From Nitrospirillum viridazoti (GTDB taxonomy: Bacteria > Pseudomonadota > Alphaproteobacteria > Azospirillales > Azospirillaceae): 64,000 nucleotides of DNA. This document shows positions 18,919 to 27,173 of the stretch, piece by piece. The notes beneath the pieces are model-generated. The model saw nothing but the letters and a program-made list of their open reading frames with translations. It searched no databases and had not been told where the DNA came from. Where the stretch lies: assembly GCF_007827975.1 (NCBI RefSeq), contig NZ_VITT01000008.1; one strand, written 5' to 3'. Within the stretch, counting starts at the first letter, position 1, and the number at the start of each line of letters is the position of its first letter. Made by a program: the position numbers and the translations under genes.

Positions 18919-19919
18919 GCCCGCACCTCCCGCCAGCGCAGGCCAACCCAGCTGAGCAGGCCCATTCCCAGCAACGCCAGAACGCCGGCGACCGCCGCGG
19001 GCCCCTGGTCGCGGGGCAGGTCGGGCAGCACCAGCCAGGCCGTTTCCAGCACCTTGCCCAGCAGCACGAAGGGCGCCATGCGGGCCAGGGCCAGGCGGCT
19101 GCGGCGGATGGGCGGGAAGAACAGCAGGAACAGGGGAAGCAGGCCCAGCACGGCCACGGTGTACTCCACCACCGCCCAGGCGCCCTCGCCACGCCGCTGG
19201 TACCAGCGCACGCCCGGCGCCAGGTCGGTGGACCAGCTGATGAAATAGTGCATGAAGGCGAGATAGGCCCACAGCAGCAGGGCCGTCAGCCATATCCCCG
19301 CCAGCACCCCGGTGGGCGCCGTCTTGTCCGCCATCACCCGCAGGGAAATCAGCACGGCCAGCGCCGTCACCATCTGGATGGACAGGATGTAGAGGCCGAA
19401 GCCGGAGGAATGGAATTCCGGATCCAGCGACATCAGCCAGTCGGTGGCCATCATGTCCTGGAAGGGAACCACCAGGATAAGGGTGAGGATGGCCATCGGC
19501 ACCGCCGGCGGACGCCGCATCAGCCCCCAGGCCAGCAGGCCGGCCAGGGCGAAGAACAGCACGCCGCGCAGCCGGAAAGGCCAGGACGACAGGTACCAGC
19601 CGCGAAAGCCCGCCATGACCTCATCCGCCCAAGGGTACAGCACACGCGGCGCGATCAGCAGGGGCAGCAGGGCCAGCGCCGCCAAGGTTAGCAGGGGCAG
19701 GGCGGCTTCCGCCCCCGGCGCCAGACCCTGGCGCCAGACGCCGGGGATGAGGCGCATCATGGCCAGCAGGATCAGCGCCGCGATGGGCAGCCCGCTCCAG
19801 AAGGCGAAGGCCGCCAGCCATCCGCCGAGCGCCACGGCGGGCTCCACCGCCGCATAGGCCAGCACGGCGCCGCATAGGAGCAGGCCGCAGACGGCCGGGA
19901 AATAGCGGCGGGCGGTCAA
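18915..19919 (-). CDS. actF: Alternative complex III membrane subunit ActF
   Basis: This 334-residue integral membrane protein has about ten helices, rich in the pattern seen in ActF, the second NrfD-like quinol-facing subunit. Recognisable ActF features include DWLMSLDPEFHSSGFGLY near residue 160 and FMHYFISWSTDLAPGVRWY near 220, with the conserved WSTD/WYQRR region. It is smaller than ActC and has no cofactor motif. Position after actE and four-base overlaps support the call. Confidence 0.88.
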   Translation of the reverse strand: MTARRYFPAVCGLLLCGAVLAYAAVEPAVALGGWLAAFAFWSGLPIAALILLAMMRLIPGVWRQGLAPGAEAALPLLTLAALALLPLLIAPRVLYPWADEVMAGFRGWYLSSWPFRLRGVLFFALAGLLAWGLMRRPPAVPMAILTLILVVPFQDMMATDWLMSLDPEFHSSGFGLYILSIQMVTALAVLISLRVMADKTAPTGVLAGIWLTALLLWAYLAFMHYFISWSTDLAPGVRWYQRRGEGAWAVVEYTVAVLGLLPLFLLFFPPIRRSRLALARMAPFVLLGKVLETAWLVLPDLPRDQGPAAVAGVLALLGMGLLSWVGLRWREVRA

Positions 19920-20503
19920 GGCGGCCCCCCATCCAGCTTGGCCCCACCCAACTTGGCCCCGTCGAGCTTGGCCCCATCGAGCTTGGCCCTGTCCGTGGCC
20001 TCCAGCGCATCCGCCGGCGCGTTGCGGCTGAGTTGCAGGGCGCGGATGTAGGCGGCAATGGCCCAGCGGTCGGCCGGGGCCACCCGGTCAGCGTAGCTGT
20101 ACATGACGCCGTGGCCGCTGGTGATGACCTCCACGAAATAGCGGGACGGCGCCTGCACCAGGCGCGGCTCATGCAGGCTGGGTGGGGCCGGAAAACCCCG
20201 GGCCGGCACGGCGCCGTGGCCGGTGCCGGCAACGTCATGGCAGGGGCTGCAATAGATGTCATAGCGTTGGCGCCCGCGTGCCAGCAGCGCCGCGCTCATG
20301 GCCGGGCGACGGTCCAGGGCGGCGGCACGGGCGGGGTCATCCTGCGCCACCGCGCCGGCCGGCGGCGCCTGCATCGCCTTGCCGTCGGGGAACAGCCGGC
20401 CCGGCCCCGCCGCCTGGTAGCGGGGCTGGTGGGTCATCTCATCACAGCCGACAAGCAGGATGATCAGGACCGCGCACAGGGCCAACAGCAGCAGGTATCT
20501 CAT
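19916..20503 (-). CDS. actE: Alternative complex III monohaem cytochrome c lipoprotein ActE
   Basis: This 195-residue lipoprotein has the lipobox LLVGC at residues 16-20, one haem site YCSPCHDVAGTGHGAV near residue 84, and a probable axial Met in GHGVMYSYADRV. It carries electrons from ActA/B toward the caa3 oxidase. The last ~25 residues are a run of AKLDG pentapeptides (DRAKLDGAKLDGAKLGGAKL, then DGG), encoded by a 15-base tandem repeat. This tail is outside the cytochrome fold and may vary between strains. The gene overlaps actD and actF by four bases each. Confidence 0.9.
   Translation of the reverse strand: MRYLLLLALCAVLIILLVGCDEMTHQPRYQAAGPGRLFPDGKAMQAPPAGAVAQDDPARAAALDRRPAMSAALLARGRQRYDIYCSPCHDVAGTGHGAVPARGFPAPPSLHEPRLVQAPSRYFVEVITSGHGVMYSYADRVAPADRWAIAAYIRALQLSRNAPADALEATDRAKLDGAKLDGAKLGGAKLDGGPP
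19929..19988 (-). repeat. Four-copy 15-base tandem repeat encoding AKLDG
   Basis: Four in-frame units on a 15-base period (19929-19943, 19944-19958, 19959-19973, 19974-19988), each close to CCATCGAGCTTGGCC on the plus strand, encode pentapeptides at the ActE C-terminus. Unit length is a multiple of three, so copy-number change would not shift the frame. Confidence 0.85.
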
Positions 20504-21054
20504 TCCGGCCCCTCCGTCTGCGGCACGTCCACCACCCGCACGGGCGCCAGATCGCTGAGGAACCGGGCGGCCTCGCCAAACCGGGCGTCCTCGCCCAGGA
20601 TCACCAGGAAGAACTTGTCGGTACTGGCCAGGTGGAAGTCCGGCACCCCGAACACCGGGTGGTGCAGGCGGGGCAGGCGGTTCAGCACCAGCATGCCAAG
20701 GATGGCGCTGAGCACGGCGCCCAGCACCGTCAACTCGAAGGTGATCAGCAGGGTGGCGGGAAGGGCCACCAGCGGCCGGCCGCCCACGGGAATGGGATAG
20801 TCCAGGTTGCTCCACACCTGCAGGCCGAAGCCGGCGGCGGCCCCCATAACGCCGCCGGCCAGGGTCAGCCAGGGGACGCGGTTGTCCTGGAGGCCCAAGG
20901 CCTCCGTCAGGTCCGCCACGGGGAAGGGGGTATAGGCGTCCAGCCGACGGAAGCCCGCGTTCCTTGCCCGTTTCACGGCGTCCACCAGGCGGTCGGCGTC
21001 GTCGAATTCCGCCATCACGCCGAAGGGCGGCAGGGGGGCCTTACGCTCCGGCAT
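20500..21054 (-). CDS. actD: Alternative complex III subunit ActD (DUF3341)
   Basis: This 184-residue protein has an N-terminal soluble region (FGVMAEFDDADRLVDAVKRA, then RRLDAYTPFPV), two membrane helices near residues 65-120, and a C-terminal PDFHLASTDKFFLVI segment. All are hallmarks of DUF3341/ActD. It has no cofactor and bridges ActC and the peripheral subunits. The ATG at 21054 overlaps the end of actC by 14 bases, and the stop overlaps actE by four. Confidence 0.92.
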   Translation of the reverse strand: MPERKAPLPPFGVMAEFDDADRLVDAVKRARNAGFRRLDAYTPFPVADLTEALGLQDNRVPWLTLAGGVMGAAAGFGLQVWSNLDYPIPVGGRPLVALPATLLITFELTVLGAVLSAILGMLVLNRLPRLHHPVFGVPDFHLASTDKFFLVILGEDARFGEAARFLSDLAPVRVVDVPQTEGPE

Positions 21055-22405
21055 GGCCGCCTCCCTTCTCTTCACTTTCCTCGAACATCGCCTCCTTCAC
21101 CTCGAAGGCGGAGATGACGGGCAGGAAGCGGACGAACAGCAGGAAGGGCACCAGGAACACGCCCAGCATGCCGGCGAACAGCGCCACCTCCCAGAAGCTG
21201 GGGGTGTAGGGCCGCCAGCTGGATGGGACCCAGCTGTGATGCAAGCTGGTGGCCAGCAGCATGAAGCGTTCGCACCACATGCCCACCATGGCGGAAAACC
21301 CGATAAGGAACAGGGCCAGCGGGTGCCGGCGCACACCCCGCCACCACAACAGCTGCAGCGGAACGAAGTTGGCGATGACGGCGCCCCAATAGCTCCAGGC
21401 GAACGGCCCGGTCAGCCGGTCGGCCAGCAGGGACAGCTCCGGCCTTTCCCCGCCATAGAGGGTGTCGAACACTTCCGCCGCGTAGCCGTAGGCGGTCATC
21501 AGTCCGGTGGCCAGCAGCAGGCGGCCCAGCATATCCAGGTGCAGGGGCCGCACCAGATCCTGCAACCCCAGGGCGCCGCGCAGCACCACCGCTATCATGG
21601 ACACGACGGCGAAGCCGGAGAAGGCGGCCCCCAGCACGAAATAAGGCGGAAAGACCGTGGAACTCCATCCCGGCACCGGCCCGGCCGCCAGCAGCAGCGA
21701 GATTTCCGAATGCACGGAAACCACCAGCGGCACGGCGATCGCGGCTGTCAGGCGATAGGCCTGGCCCCAGCGCGCCCAGTGCCGGGCGGACCCGCGCCAG
21801 CCCAGGGCGCCCAGGCCATACAACACCTGCGCCAAGCGACCCCGGGCCCGGTCCCGCGTGGCCGCCAGGTCCGGCACGATGCCGATGTACCAGAACAGGG
21901 CGGAGACGGTCAGGTAGGTCAGGACGGCGAAGAAATCCCAGGTCAGCGGGCTTTTGAACTGCGGCCACAGCGTCATGCTGTTGGGATAGGGGGCCACCCA
22001 GTAGAACAGCCAGGGCCGGCCCAGATGCATCAGCGGGTAGAGGCCGGCGCAGACCACCGCGAACAGGGTCATCGCCTCCGCGAAACGATTGAGCGAATTG
22101 CGCCAGTGGACGTTCAGCAACAACAGCATGGCCGAGATCAGGGTGCCGGCGTGGCCAATGCCTAAGAACCAGATGTAGTTGATGATGTCGAAGCCCCAGT
22201 TGACGGGGATATTCAGGCCCCATACACCCACGCCGTTCCACAGCAGAACGCCCAGCGCCGTGAAGAAAAGGGCCAGCAGGCCGCAGGCGGGCAGGAAGCA
22301 CAGCCACCAGGCGCGCGACCGGGGATAGTGCAGGGGGATGCCCGTCACCTCCGCCGTCACGTGGGCGTAGGCGGCGGCCCGTTGGGTGTCCGTCGCGTCC
22401 GTCAT
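21041..22405 (-). CDS. actC: Alternative complex III quinol-oxidising membrane subunit ActC
   Basis: This 454-residue NrfD/PsrC-family protein has about ten helices. It includes WGFDIINYIWFLGIGHAGTL near residue 80 and the conserved MHLGRPWLFYW, VSVHSEISLLLAAGP and MWCERFMLLATSLHHSWVPS segments that build the quinol site. ActC oxidises menaquinol or ubiquinol. The start at 22405 overlaps actB by four bases. Confidence 0.94.
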   Translation of the reverse strand: MTDATDTQRAAAYAHVTAEVTGIPLHYPRSRAWWLCFLPACGLLALFFTALGVLLWNGVGVWGLNIPVNWGFDIINYIWFLGIGHAGTLISAMLLLLNVHWRNSLNRFAEAMTLFAVVCAGLYPLMHLGRPWLFYWVAPYPNSMTLWPQFKSPLTWDFFAVLTYLTVSALFWYIGIVPDLAATRDRARGRLAQVLYGLGALGWRGSARHWARWGQAYRLTAAIAVPLVVSVHSEISLLLAAGPVPGWSSTVFPPYFVLGAAFSGFAVVSMIAVVLRGALGLQDLVRPLHLDMLGRLLLATGLMTAYGYAAEVFDTLYGGERPELSLLADRLTGPFAWSYWGAVIANFVPLQLLWWRGVRRHPLALFLIGFSAMVGMWCERFMLLATSLHHSWVPSSWRPYTPSFWEVALFAGMLGVFLVPFLLFVRFLPVISAFEVKEAMFEESEEKGGGHAGA

Positions 22406-25314
22406 GCGGGCCCCCCATCTTTGTCGATGGGGGCGGGCTCGATGCGCGCGAGGTAGGTGGTGCGCGGCCGCGTCCCGGCCTCGGGCACCAGGCTGTAATT
22501 GCGGGGACTGGCCTTTTGGCGGCTGACGGCGGAGTTGGGGTCGGTGACATCCCCGAAGGTGATGGCCTGGGTGGGGCAGGCCTGCTGGCAGGCGGGCACA
22601 ATGGCACCGTCGGCAATGGCCTCCCCCTTCAGCTTGGCCTGAATACGCGCGGCGCTGATGCGCTGGACGCAGTAGGTGCACTTTTCCATGACGCCGCGCT
22701 GGCGCACGGTCACGTCCGGGTTGCGCTGGGCCTTCACGGGTTCAGGCGCGTCGGCGGTATAGTCGTACCAGTTGAAGCGCCGCACCTTGTAAGGGCAGTA
22801 GGATGAGCAGGTGCGGGTGCCGATGCAGCGGTTGTAGACCTGCAGGTTCAGGCCGTCGTGGCTGTGCACCGCCGCGTTGACGGGGCAGCCCATCTCGCAC
22901 GGCGCCTGTTCGCAATGCATGCAGGGCACGGGCTGGAAATAGGTGGCGGGCGCCGCCGCGTCGCCCGCGTGGTAGCTGTCGACGCGCAGCCAATGCATCT
23001 CCCGCCCCATGGCCACCAGTTCCGCCCCCACCATCGGCACATTGTTCTCCGCCACGCAGGCGACGACGCAGGCGTTGCAGCCGGTGCACAGGTCCAGGTC
23101 GATGGCCATGCCCCAGGATGGGCGCTCGCGTGGCGCGTCGGGGTAGAAGCTGGGCGTGGGCTCCTCCTGCGGCACCACGGGGTGGTCCGCCGGCACCGTG
23201 CGCACGAAGTCCCCGCCCTCCATGGCGTGGTGGCGCTGGGTGCTGGCGACGTCCAGCCGGCGACCCGTGGCCTCCAGCGACACCGGTTCCGGCATCAGGG
23301 GGCCCAGTGCCAAGGGATAGGCGTCGTGGCCCAGGCCATCCGCCGTCTGGCCGGGCAGGCGCCGGCCATAGCCCAGCGTCAGGGTGATGGTCAGCGCCTG
23401 TTGCCCGGGCAGGACCCAGGCGGGACCTGTGATGCTGGCGCCGCCCGCCGTCACCCGCACCTCATCGCCATTCCTCAGGCCGCGCTCGGCCGCCAGCTGG
23501 GGGCTGATGTGCACGACGTTGCCCCAGGTGACCTTGGTCAGCGGTTTGGGCGTTTCCTGCAGCCAAGCGTTGTTGGCAGAAGCGCCGTCCCCCAGGGTGG
23601 GATCCGGCCGGACCAGCAGGGTCAAGCCGCTGGAGGTTGACGCCTCGGCGGGGCCAGGGAGGTTGGCGGGGAGGTCGGCCAGCTGGGGCATCACCCAAGC
23701 CGGGGCGCTATCGGGAATGAAACCGCGCATCAGCGCGTCCGTCCAGCGCCGCTCGAACGCGTCGCCCCAGGCGGGACGCCAGGTGGCCTGCACCACCTCC
23801 CGATCCGTGGCGCCGCCGCCCATCAGGCCATCCAGCAGGGCGTGGCGGCCGCGCACGTCGTAAAACGGACGCACCAGCGGCTGGATCAGGCTGACCGTGC
23901 CGTCCACGGCGCGCGCGTCGCCCCAGCTTTCCAGGTCATGGGCCAGGGGCGCATGCCATTGGCAAGCCGTGGCGGTTTCATCCACCAGCGTTCCGGCATG
24001 CAGACTGAAGGGCACCCGGGCCAGGGTATCGCGGAAGGTGGCGGCCTCGCGGGTGGCATAGGCCGGGTTGGCGTCCAGGACCAGCAGGGCGCGCACCTGG
24101 CCTTCGGCCATGTCCCGCAACAGGTCGTGCCAAGGCGCGGCTGTCGCCACCAGCGGCCCAGTGAAGCGCAGGCAGCCGCCCAGTGCGCCCAGCCGGGCGT
24201 TGAGGCGCAAGGCTTGGGCCTGCAGCGCCGGATCCTGCCATGGGCCCACGGTGATCAGACAGCGGGCGGGGTGGGCGGCTCGCAGCGCCGCCCTGACCTC
24301 ACCCGTCCAGCGGGCTTCCTGCGGGCTCAAGTCCGCTTCCTCGCCGCTCAGGGCCTGCATCAGGGCCGACAGCCGCTGCGCCCCGGCCACGAGCCGCCGG
24401 TCCGCGCGGGCGCCGGTCAGGGTGGGGGTCGGTTCCGCCACGAACAGCCGGCACGGGCCCTGGCCGGTTTGGCCAGCCAGGCGCCGTCGCGCCCAGCGCC
24501 GGGCCAGCGTGGCCTGAGCGGGGCCGGGACCCAGCGGGTCGTCATCCAGGCACACCACCACGTCCGCCTGATCCAATAATGGATGCGCCTGCAAGGGTTG
24601 GCCGAAGGCCAGGCGCGCCGCCTCAAGCCGCGAGGCGTCACCCATCGGGTCCAGCACATGCCAGCGTGCCTGGGGCCAGCGTTGGGCCAAAGCCGTGATC
24701 TGGCGGACCTGCGTGGGTGAGGTGGTGGGGCCGGTCAGCAGGCGCAGGCCCTCACCCTGGTGGGTATCCGCCGCCCGCGCCATCCCGTTCAGCGCAGTGT
24801 CCAGGGCGGCCCAGGTCGTGGGCTGGTCGCGGCGGCGGGGGCCCTGCGACCGGTCGGGATCGTAAAGATCCAGCAAGGCCGCCTGGGTGAACAGGTCGGT
24901 GCCGCCGCCGGTGGCGGGGTGGCTGGCGTTGCCCTCCAGCTTCACCGGCCGCCCGCTGTGGGTCTTGCCCAGGACCGGCTGGGCATAACCGCCCAGGCGC
25001 ACGGCGGTGGCGTAGTGGCGTGCGACGCCCGGTATGTCGCCCTCCGGTGCCGTGACATAGGGCAGGGCAGTCTCATCCGGCCGGGCGTCGCAGCCCGTCA
25101 GGCCGGCCAGCGCCAGGCTGGCGGCCACGGCCTTCAACGCGGCGCGGCGGCTCAGCCCGCCAGGTGCCAGCGACGGCAACAGGGCCGGGAACTCAGCCGC
25201 CAGCAGGTCATGGAAGGCGGCGGTATCGGCCAGATCCTCCAGGCTGCGCCAGAGGCCGCTGCCGGTACGGCCGCTGAGGGCCTGTCTGACGGTGTCGCGC
25301 GCCGTGCGGTCCAT
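22402..25314 (-). CDS. actB: Alternative complex III iron-sulfur subunit ActB (B1-B2 fusion)
   Basis: This 970-residue protein fuses a molybdopterin-oxidoreductase-like domain without the cofactor (about residues 80-700) to a ferredoxin-like domain (about 740-940) with four Cys groups: CTGCNACVVAC, CMHCEQAPCEMGCP, CIGTRTCSSYCP and CTYCVQRI with CQQACP. Residues 55-57 (SRR) plus AALKAV and a lipobox LTGC ending at Cys75 match the Tat/lipoprotein segment conserved in ActB. Thus it is exported folded and anchored in the periplasm. It starts five bases after the actA stop. Confidence 0.94.
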   Translation of the reverse strand: MDRTARDTVRQALSGRTGSGLWRSLEDLADTAAFHDLLAAEFPALLPSLAPGGLSRRAALKAVAASLALAGLTGCDARPDETALPYVTAPEGDIPGVARHYATAVRLGGYAQPVLGKTHSGRPVKLEGNASHPATGGGTDLFTQAALLDLYDPDRSQGPRRRDQPTTWAALDTALNGMARAADTHQGEGLRLLTGPTTSPTQVRQITALAQRWPQARWHVLDPMGDASRLEAARLAFGQPLQAHPLLDQADVVVCLDDDPLGPGPAQATLARRWARRRLAGQTGQGPCRLFVAEPTPTLTGARADRRLVAGAQRLSALMQALSGEEADLSPQEARWTGEVRAALRAAHPARCLITVGPWQDPALQAQALRLNARLGALGGCLRFTGPLVATAAPWHDLLRDMAEGQVRALLVLDANPAYATREAATFRDTLARVPFSLHAGTLVDETATACQWHAPLAHDLESWGDARAVDGTVSLIQPLVRPFYDVRGRHALLDGLMGGGATDREVVQATWRPAWGDAFERRWTDALMRGFIPDSAPAWVMPQLADLPANLPGPAEASTSSGLTLLVRPDPTLGDGASANNAWLQETPKPLTKVTWGNVVHISPQLAAERGLRNGDEVRVTAGGASITGPAWVLPGQQALTITLTLGYGRRLPGQTADGLGHDAYPLALGPLMPEPVSLEATGRRLDVASTQRHHAMEGGDFVRTVPADHPVVPQEEPTPSFYPDAPRERPSWGMAIDLDLCTGCNACVVACVAENNVPMVGAELVAMGREMHWLRVDSYHAGDAAAPATYFQPVPCMHCEQAPCEMGCPVNAAVHSHDGLNLQVYNRCIGTRTCSSYCPYKVRRFNWYDYTADAPEPVKAQRNPDVTVRQRGVMEKCTYCVQRISAARIQAKLKGEAIADGAIVPACQQACPTQAITFGDVTDPNSAVSRQKASPRNYSLVPEAGTRPRTTYLARIEPAPIDKDGGPA

Positions 25315-25319
25315 GGGCG

Positions 25320-25982
25320 TCACCGGTGGCACAGGGTGCAGTCGGTCATGCGCCCGGGCTTGATCCCGAACAGTGCCGCCTGGTGGGGGCCGTAGTCGGC
25401 GTGGCCCTCGCGGTCCCAGGCGCGCCAGTCCATGCGTGTCACCTGGTCGGGCGGGCGCAGGTGCGGTCCGGGGTCGCGATGGCAGTCCAGGCACCAGCGC
25501 ATCTGGAAGGGCTGGGCCCGCATCATCAGGGGCATCTGGTCCACCCGCCCGTGGCAGGTGACGCAAGGCACCCCGCGCGCCACATGGATGCTGTGGTTGA
25601 AATAGACGTAGTCCGGCAGGCGGGCCACCCGCTGCCAACAGATGGGCGTGCCGGTGGCGAGGCTGTCGCGCACCGGTGCCAGGGCGGGGGCGCTGGTCCA
25701 CAGCTGGGAATGGCAGGTCATGCAGGTGTGGGTGGCGGGGAACCCTGCATGCGGCCCCGTCTCCACCGTCGTGTGGCAATAGCGGCAGTCGATGCCGACG
25801 TCGCCCACATGATGCTTGTGGCTGAAGGGTACCGGCTGGTCCCGCACCCACCCCACGGCGGTGATATAGCTGGATCCGATGGCCCCATCCCACAGCAAGC
25901 CCGTGACCAATACGCCCATCGCCGCCAGCAACACGCCGGTGCGCAGCCAGGTATCGGCGGATGCCGTGAAGATCTGGGGCAT
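25320..25982 (-). CDS. actA: Alternative complex III pentahaem cytochrome ActA
   Basis: This 220-residue protein has one N-terminal membrane helix (VLLAAMGVLVTGLLWDGAIG) and five CxxCH sites: CRYCH, CMTCH, CVTCH, CLDCH and CTLCH. That equals the five c-type haems of ActA. The FSHKHHVGDVGIDCRYCH segment is a family signature. It is the first gene of the twelve-gene operon actABCDEF-X-sco-ctaCDE-IV. The preceding 205-base spacer must hold the operon promoter; I see no clear box in it. Confidence 0.95.
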   Translation of the reverse strand: MPQIFTASADTWLRTGVLLAAMGVLVTGLLWDGAIGSSYITAVGWVRDQPVPFSHKHHVGDVGIDCRYCHTTVETGPHAGFPATHTCMTCHSQLWTSAPALAPVRDSLATGTPICWQRVARLPDYVYFNHSIHVARGVPCVTCHGRVDQMPLMMRAQPFQMRWCLDCHRDPGPHLRPPDQVTRMDWRAWDREGHADYGPHQAALFGIKPGRMTDCTLCHR

Positions 25983-26187
25983 GGGGCGGGGATCCCCCTT
26001 ATTCGGGTGTTGGGCTTCGGGACCTGAGCTGAACGAAGGGGAGCTGAACCGAGCCGCCCCCTGAACCGGTGCCCGGCGGGTTTGGTTCCCGACCTGCGAC
26101 GTCCTGTCGCGCCCACGGAAGGACGAGGCTTTGGCGCGGCAGGAACAAGCACCGGCCTGCGGCGTTCATCCATTCGTAACAATCGCG

Positions 26188-27123
26188 ATGCCGCCAAAGA
26201 ACGCCATGGACCTGACGCACAAGGTGAAGGCGGGGCTGGATGAACTCCGCATGCTGACGCTGGGCTGCCAGGTCCTGGTGGGCTTCCAGTTCCAGGCCGT
26301 CTTTCAGGAGCTGTTCGCCGGTCTGCCGGACCATGCCAAGGCGGCCAACATCGCCGGCCTGCTGCTGATGATCCTGGCGGTGGGCCTGTTGATGGCGCCG
26401 GGCATCCATCACGCCCTCTACGGCGATCACCAGGCGACGCGGGGCGTCGCGCACATGACCAGCCGCATGGCGGACTGGGCCCTGACGCCTTTCGCCTTGT
26501 CCCTGGGCTTGGACGTGTTGATTGGCGCCGAGCAAGTCTACGGCACGGCGGCGGGGGTGGCCGGGGGCCTGGTGTTTGCGGCCCTGGCGCTGGGCGCCTG
26601 GCTGGGCTGGGGCCTGCTGGCACGGGCGCGTCATGGCCGGAAGGAGCGGGAAATGGCCGATCTGCGCGGGAATGAGACCGCCGACGTGGCGCAGAAGATC
26701 ACCTTCATGATGACCGAGGCACGGACCATCCTGCCGGGTGCCCAGGCCATGCTGGGCTTTCAGCTGGCCGTGGTCCTGACCAAGGCCTTCGCCAGCCTGT
26801 CGCCCCCGGAAAAGGCCCTGCACGCGGCCGCGCTGGGTTGCGTCGCCCTGTCCATCATCCTGCTGATGGCGCCGGCCGCCTATCACCGCCTGGTTTACGC
26901 GGGTGAGGCCAGCCCCCGTTTCCTGACGGTGGCCAGCCGCCTGGTCACGGCCGCGACCCTGCCCCTGGGCGCGGGCATGGCGGCCGACGCCGCCGTCACC
27001 ATCGGCTTCATCCTGGACTCAGCCATGGCCGGCGCCGTGGCCGGCGGATCGGTCCTGCTGGTCTTGGCGCTGCTGTGGTACGCGCATCCCTGGCGCCTGC
27101 TGCGCCGCCGGCTGGTGACCTGA
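26188..27123 (+). CDS. Membrane protein with two tandem DUF6328-like domains
   Basis: This ~311-residue protein is built of two homologous four-helix units. Unit 1 reads ELRMLTLGCQVLVGFQFQAV, LLMAPGIHHALYG and ALSLGLD. Unit 2 reads EARTILPGAQAMLGFQLAVV, LLMAPAAYHRLVY and LGAGMAADA. The LGFQ and LLMAP-x-H-x-L motifs correspond, indicating internal duplication of a domain usually found once (DUF6328, from memory). Function is unknown. The start is uncertain: the ATG at 26188 has no clear ribosome site, a TTG at 26131 has GGAAGGACGAGG upstream, and an ATG at 26206 is a further option. It is transcribed away from actA. Confidence 0.75.
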   Translation: MPPKNAMDLTHKVKAGLDELRMLTLGCQVLVGFQFQAVFQELFAGLPDHAKAANIAGLLLMILAVGLLMAPGIHHALYGDHQATRGVAHMTSRMADWALTPFALSLGLDVLIGAEQVYGTAAGVAGGLVFAALALGAWLGWGLLARARHGRKEREMADLRGNETADVAQKITFMMTEARTILPGAQAMLGFQLAVVLTKAFASLSPPEKALHAAALGCVALSIILLMAPAAYHRLVYAGEASPRFLTVASRLVTAATLPLGAGMAADAAVTIGFILDSAMAGAVAGGSVLLVLALLWYAHPWRLLRRRLVT

Positions 27124-27173
27124 GGCCGGAACCGGCCGTCCCCCTCGCCGGTTATGCGGGTTTCCCCGCTGCG

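Noticed and set aside
25314..25893. A longer actB start overlapping actA
   Set aside because: The frame upstream of 25314 is a shadow of actA, whose five haem motifs fix its own frame.
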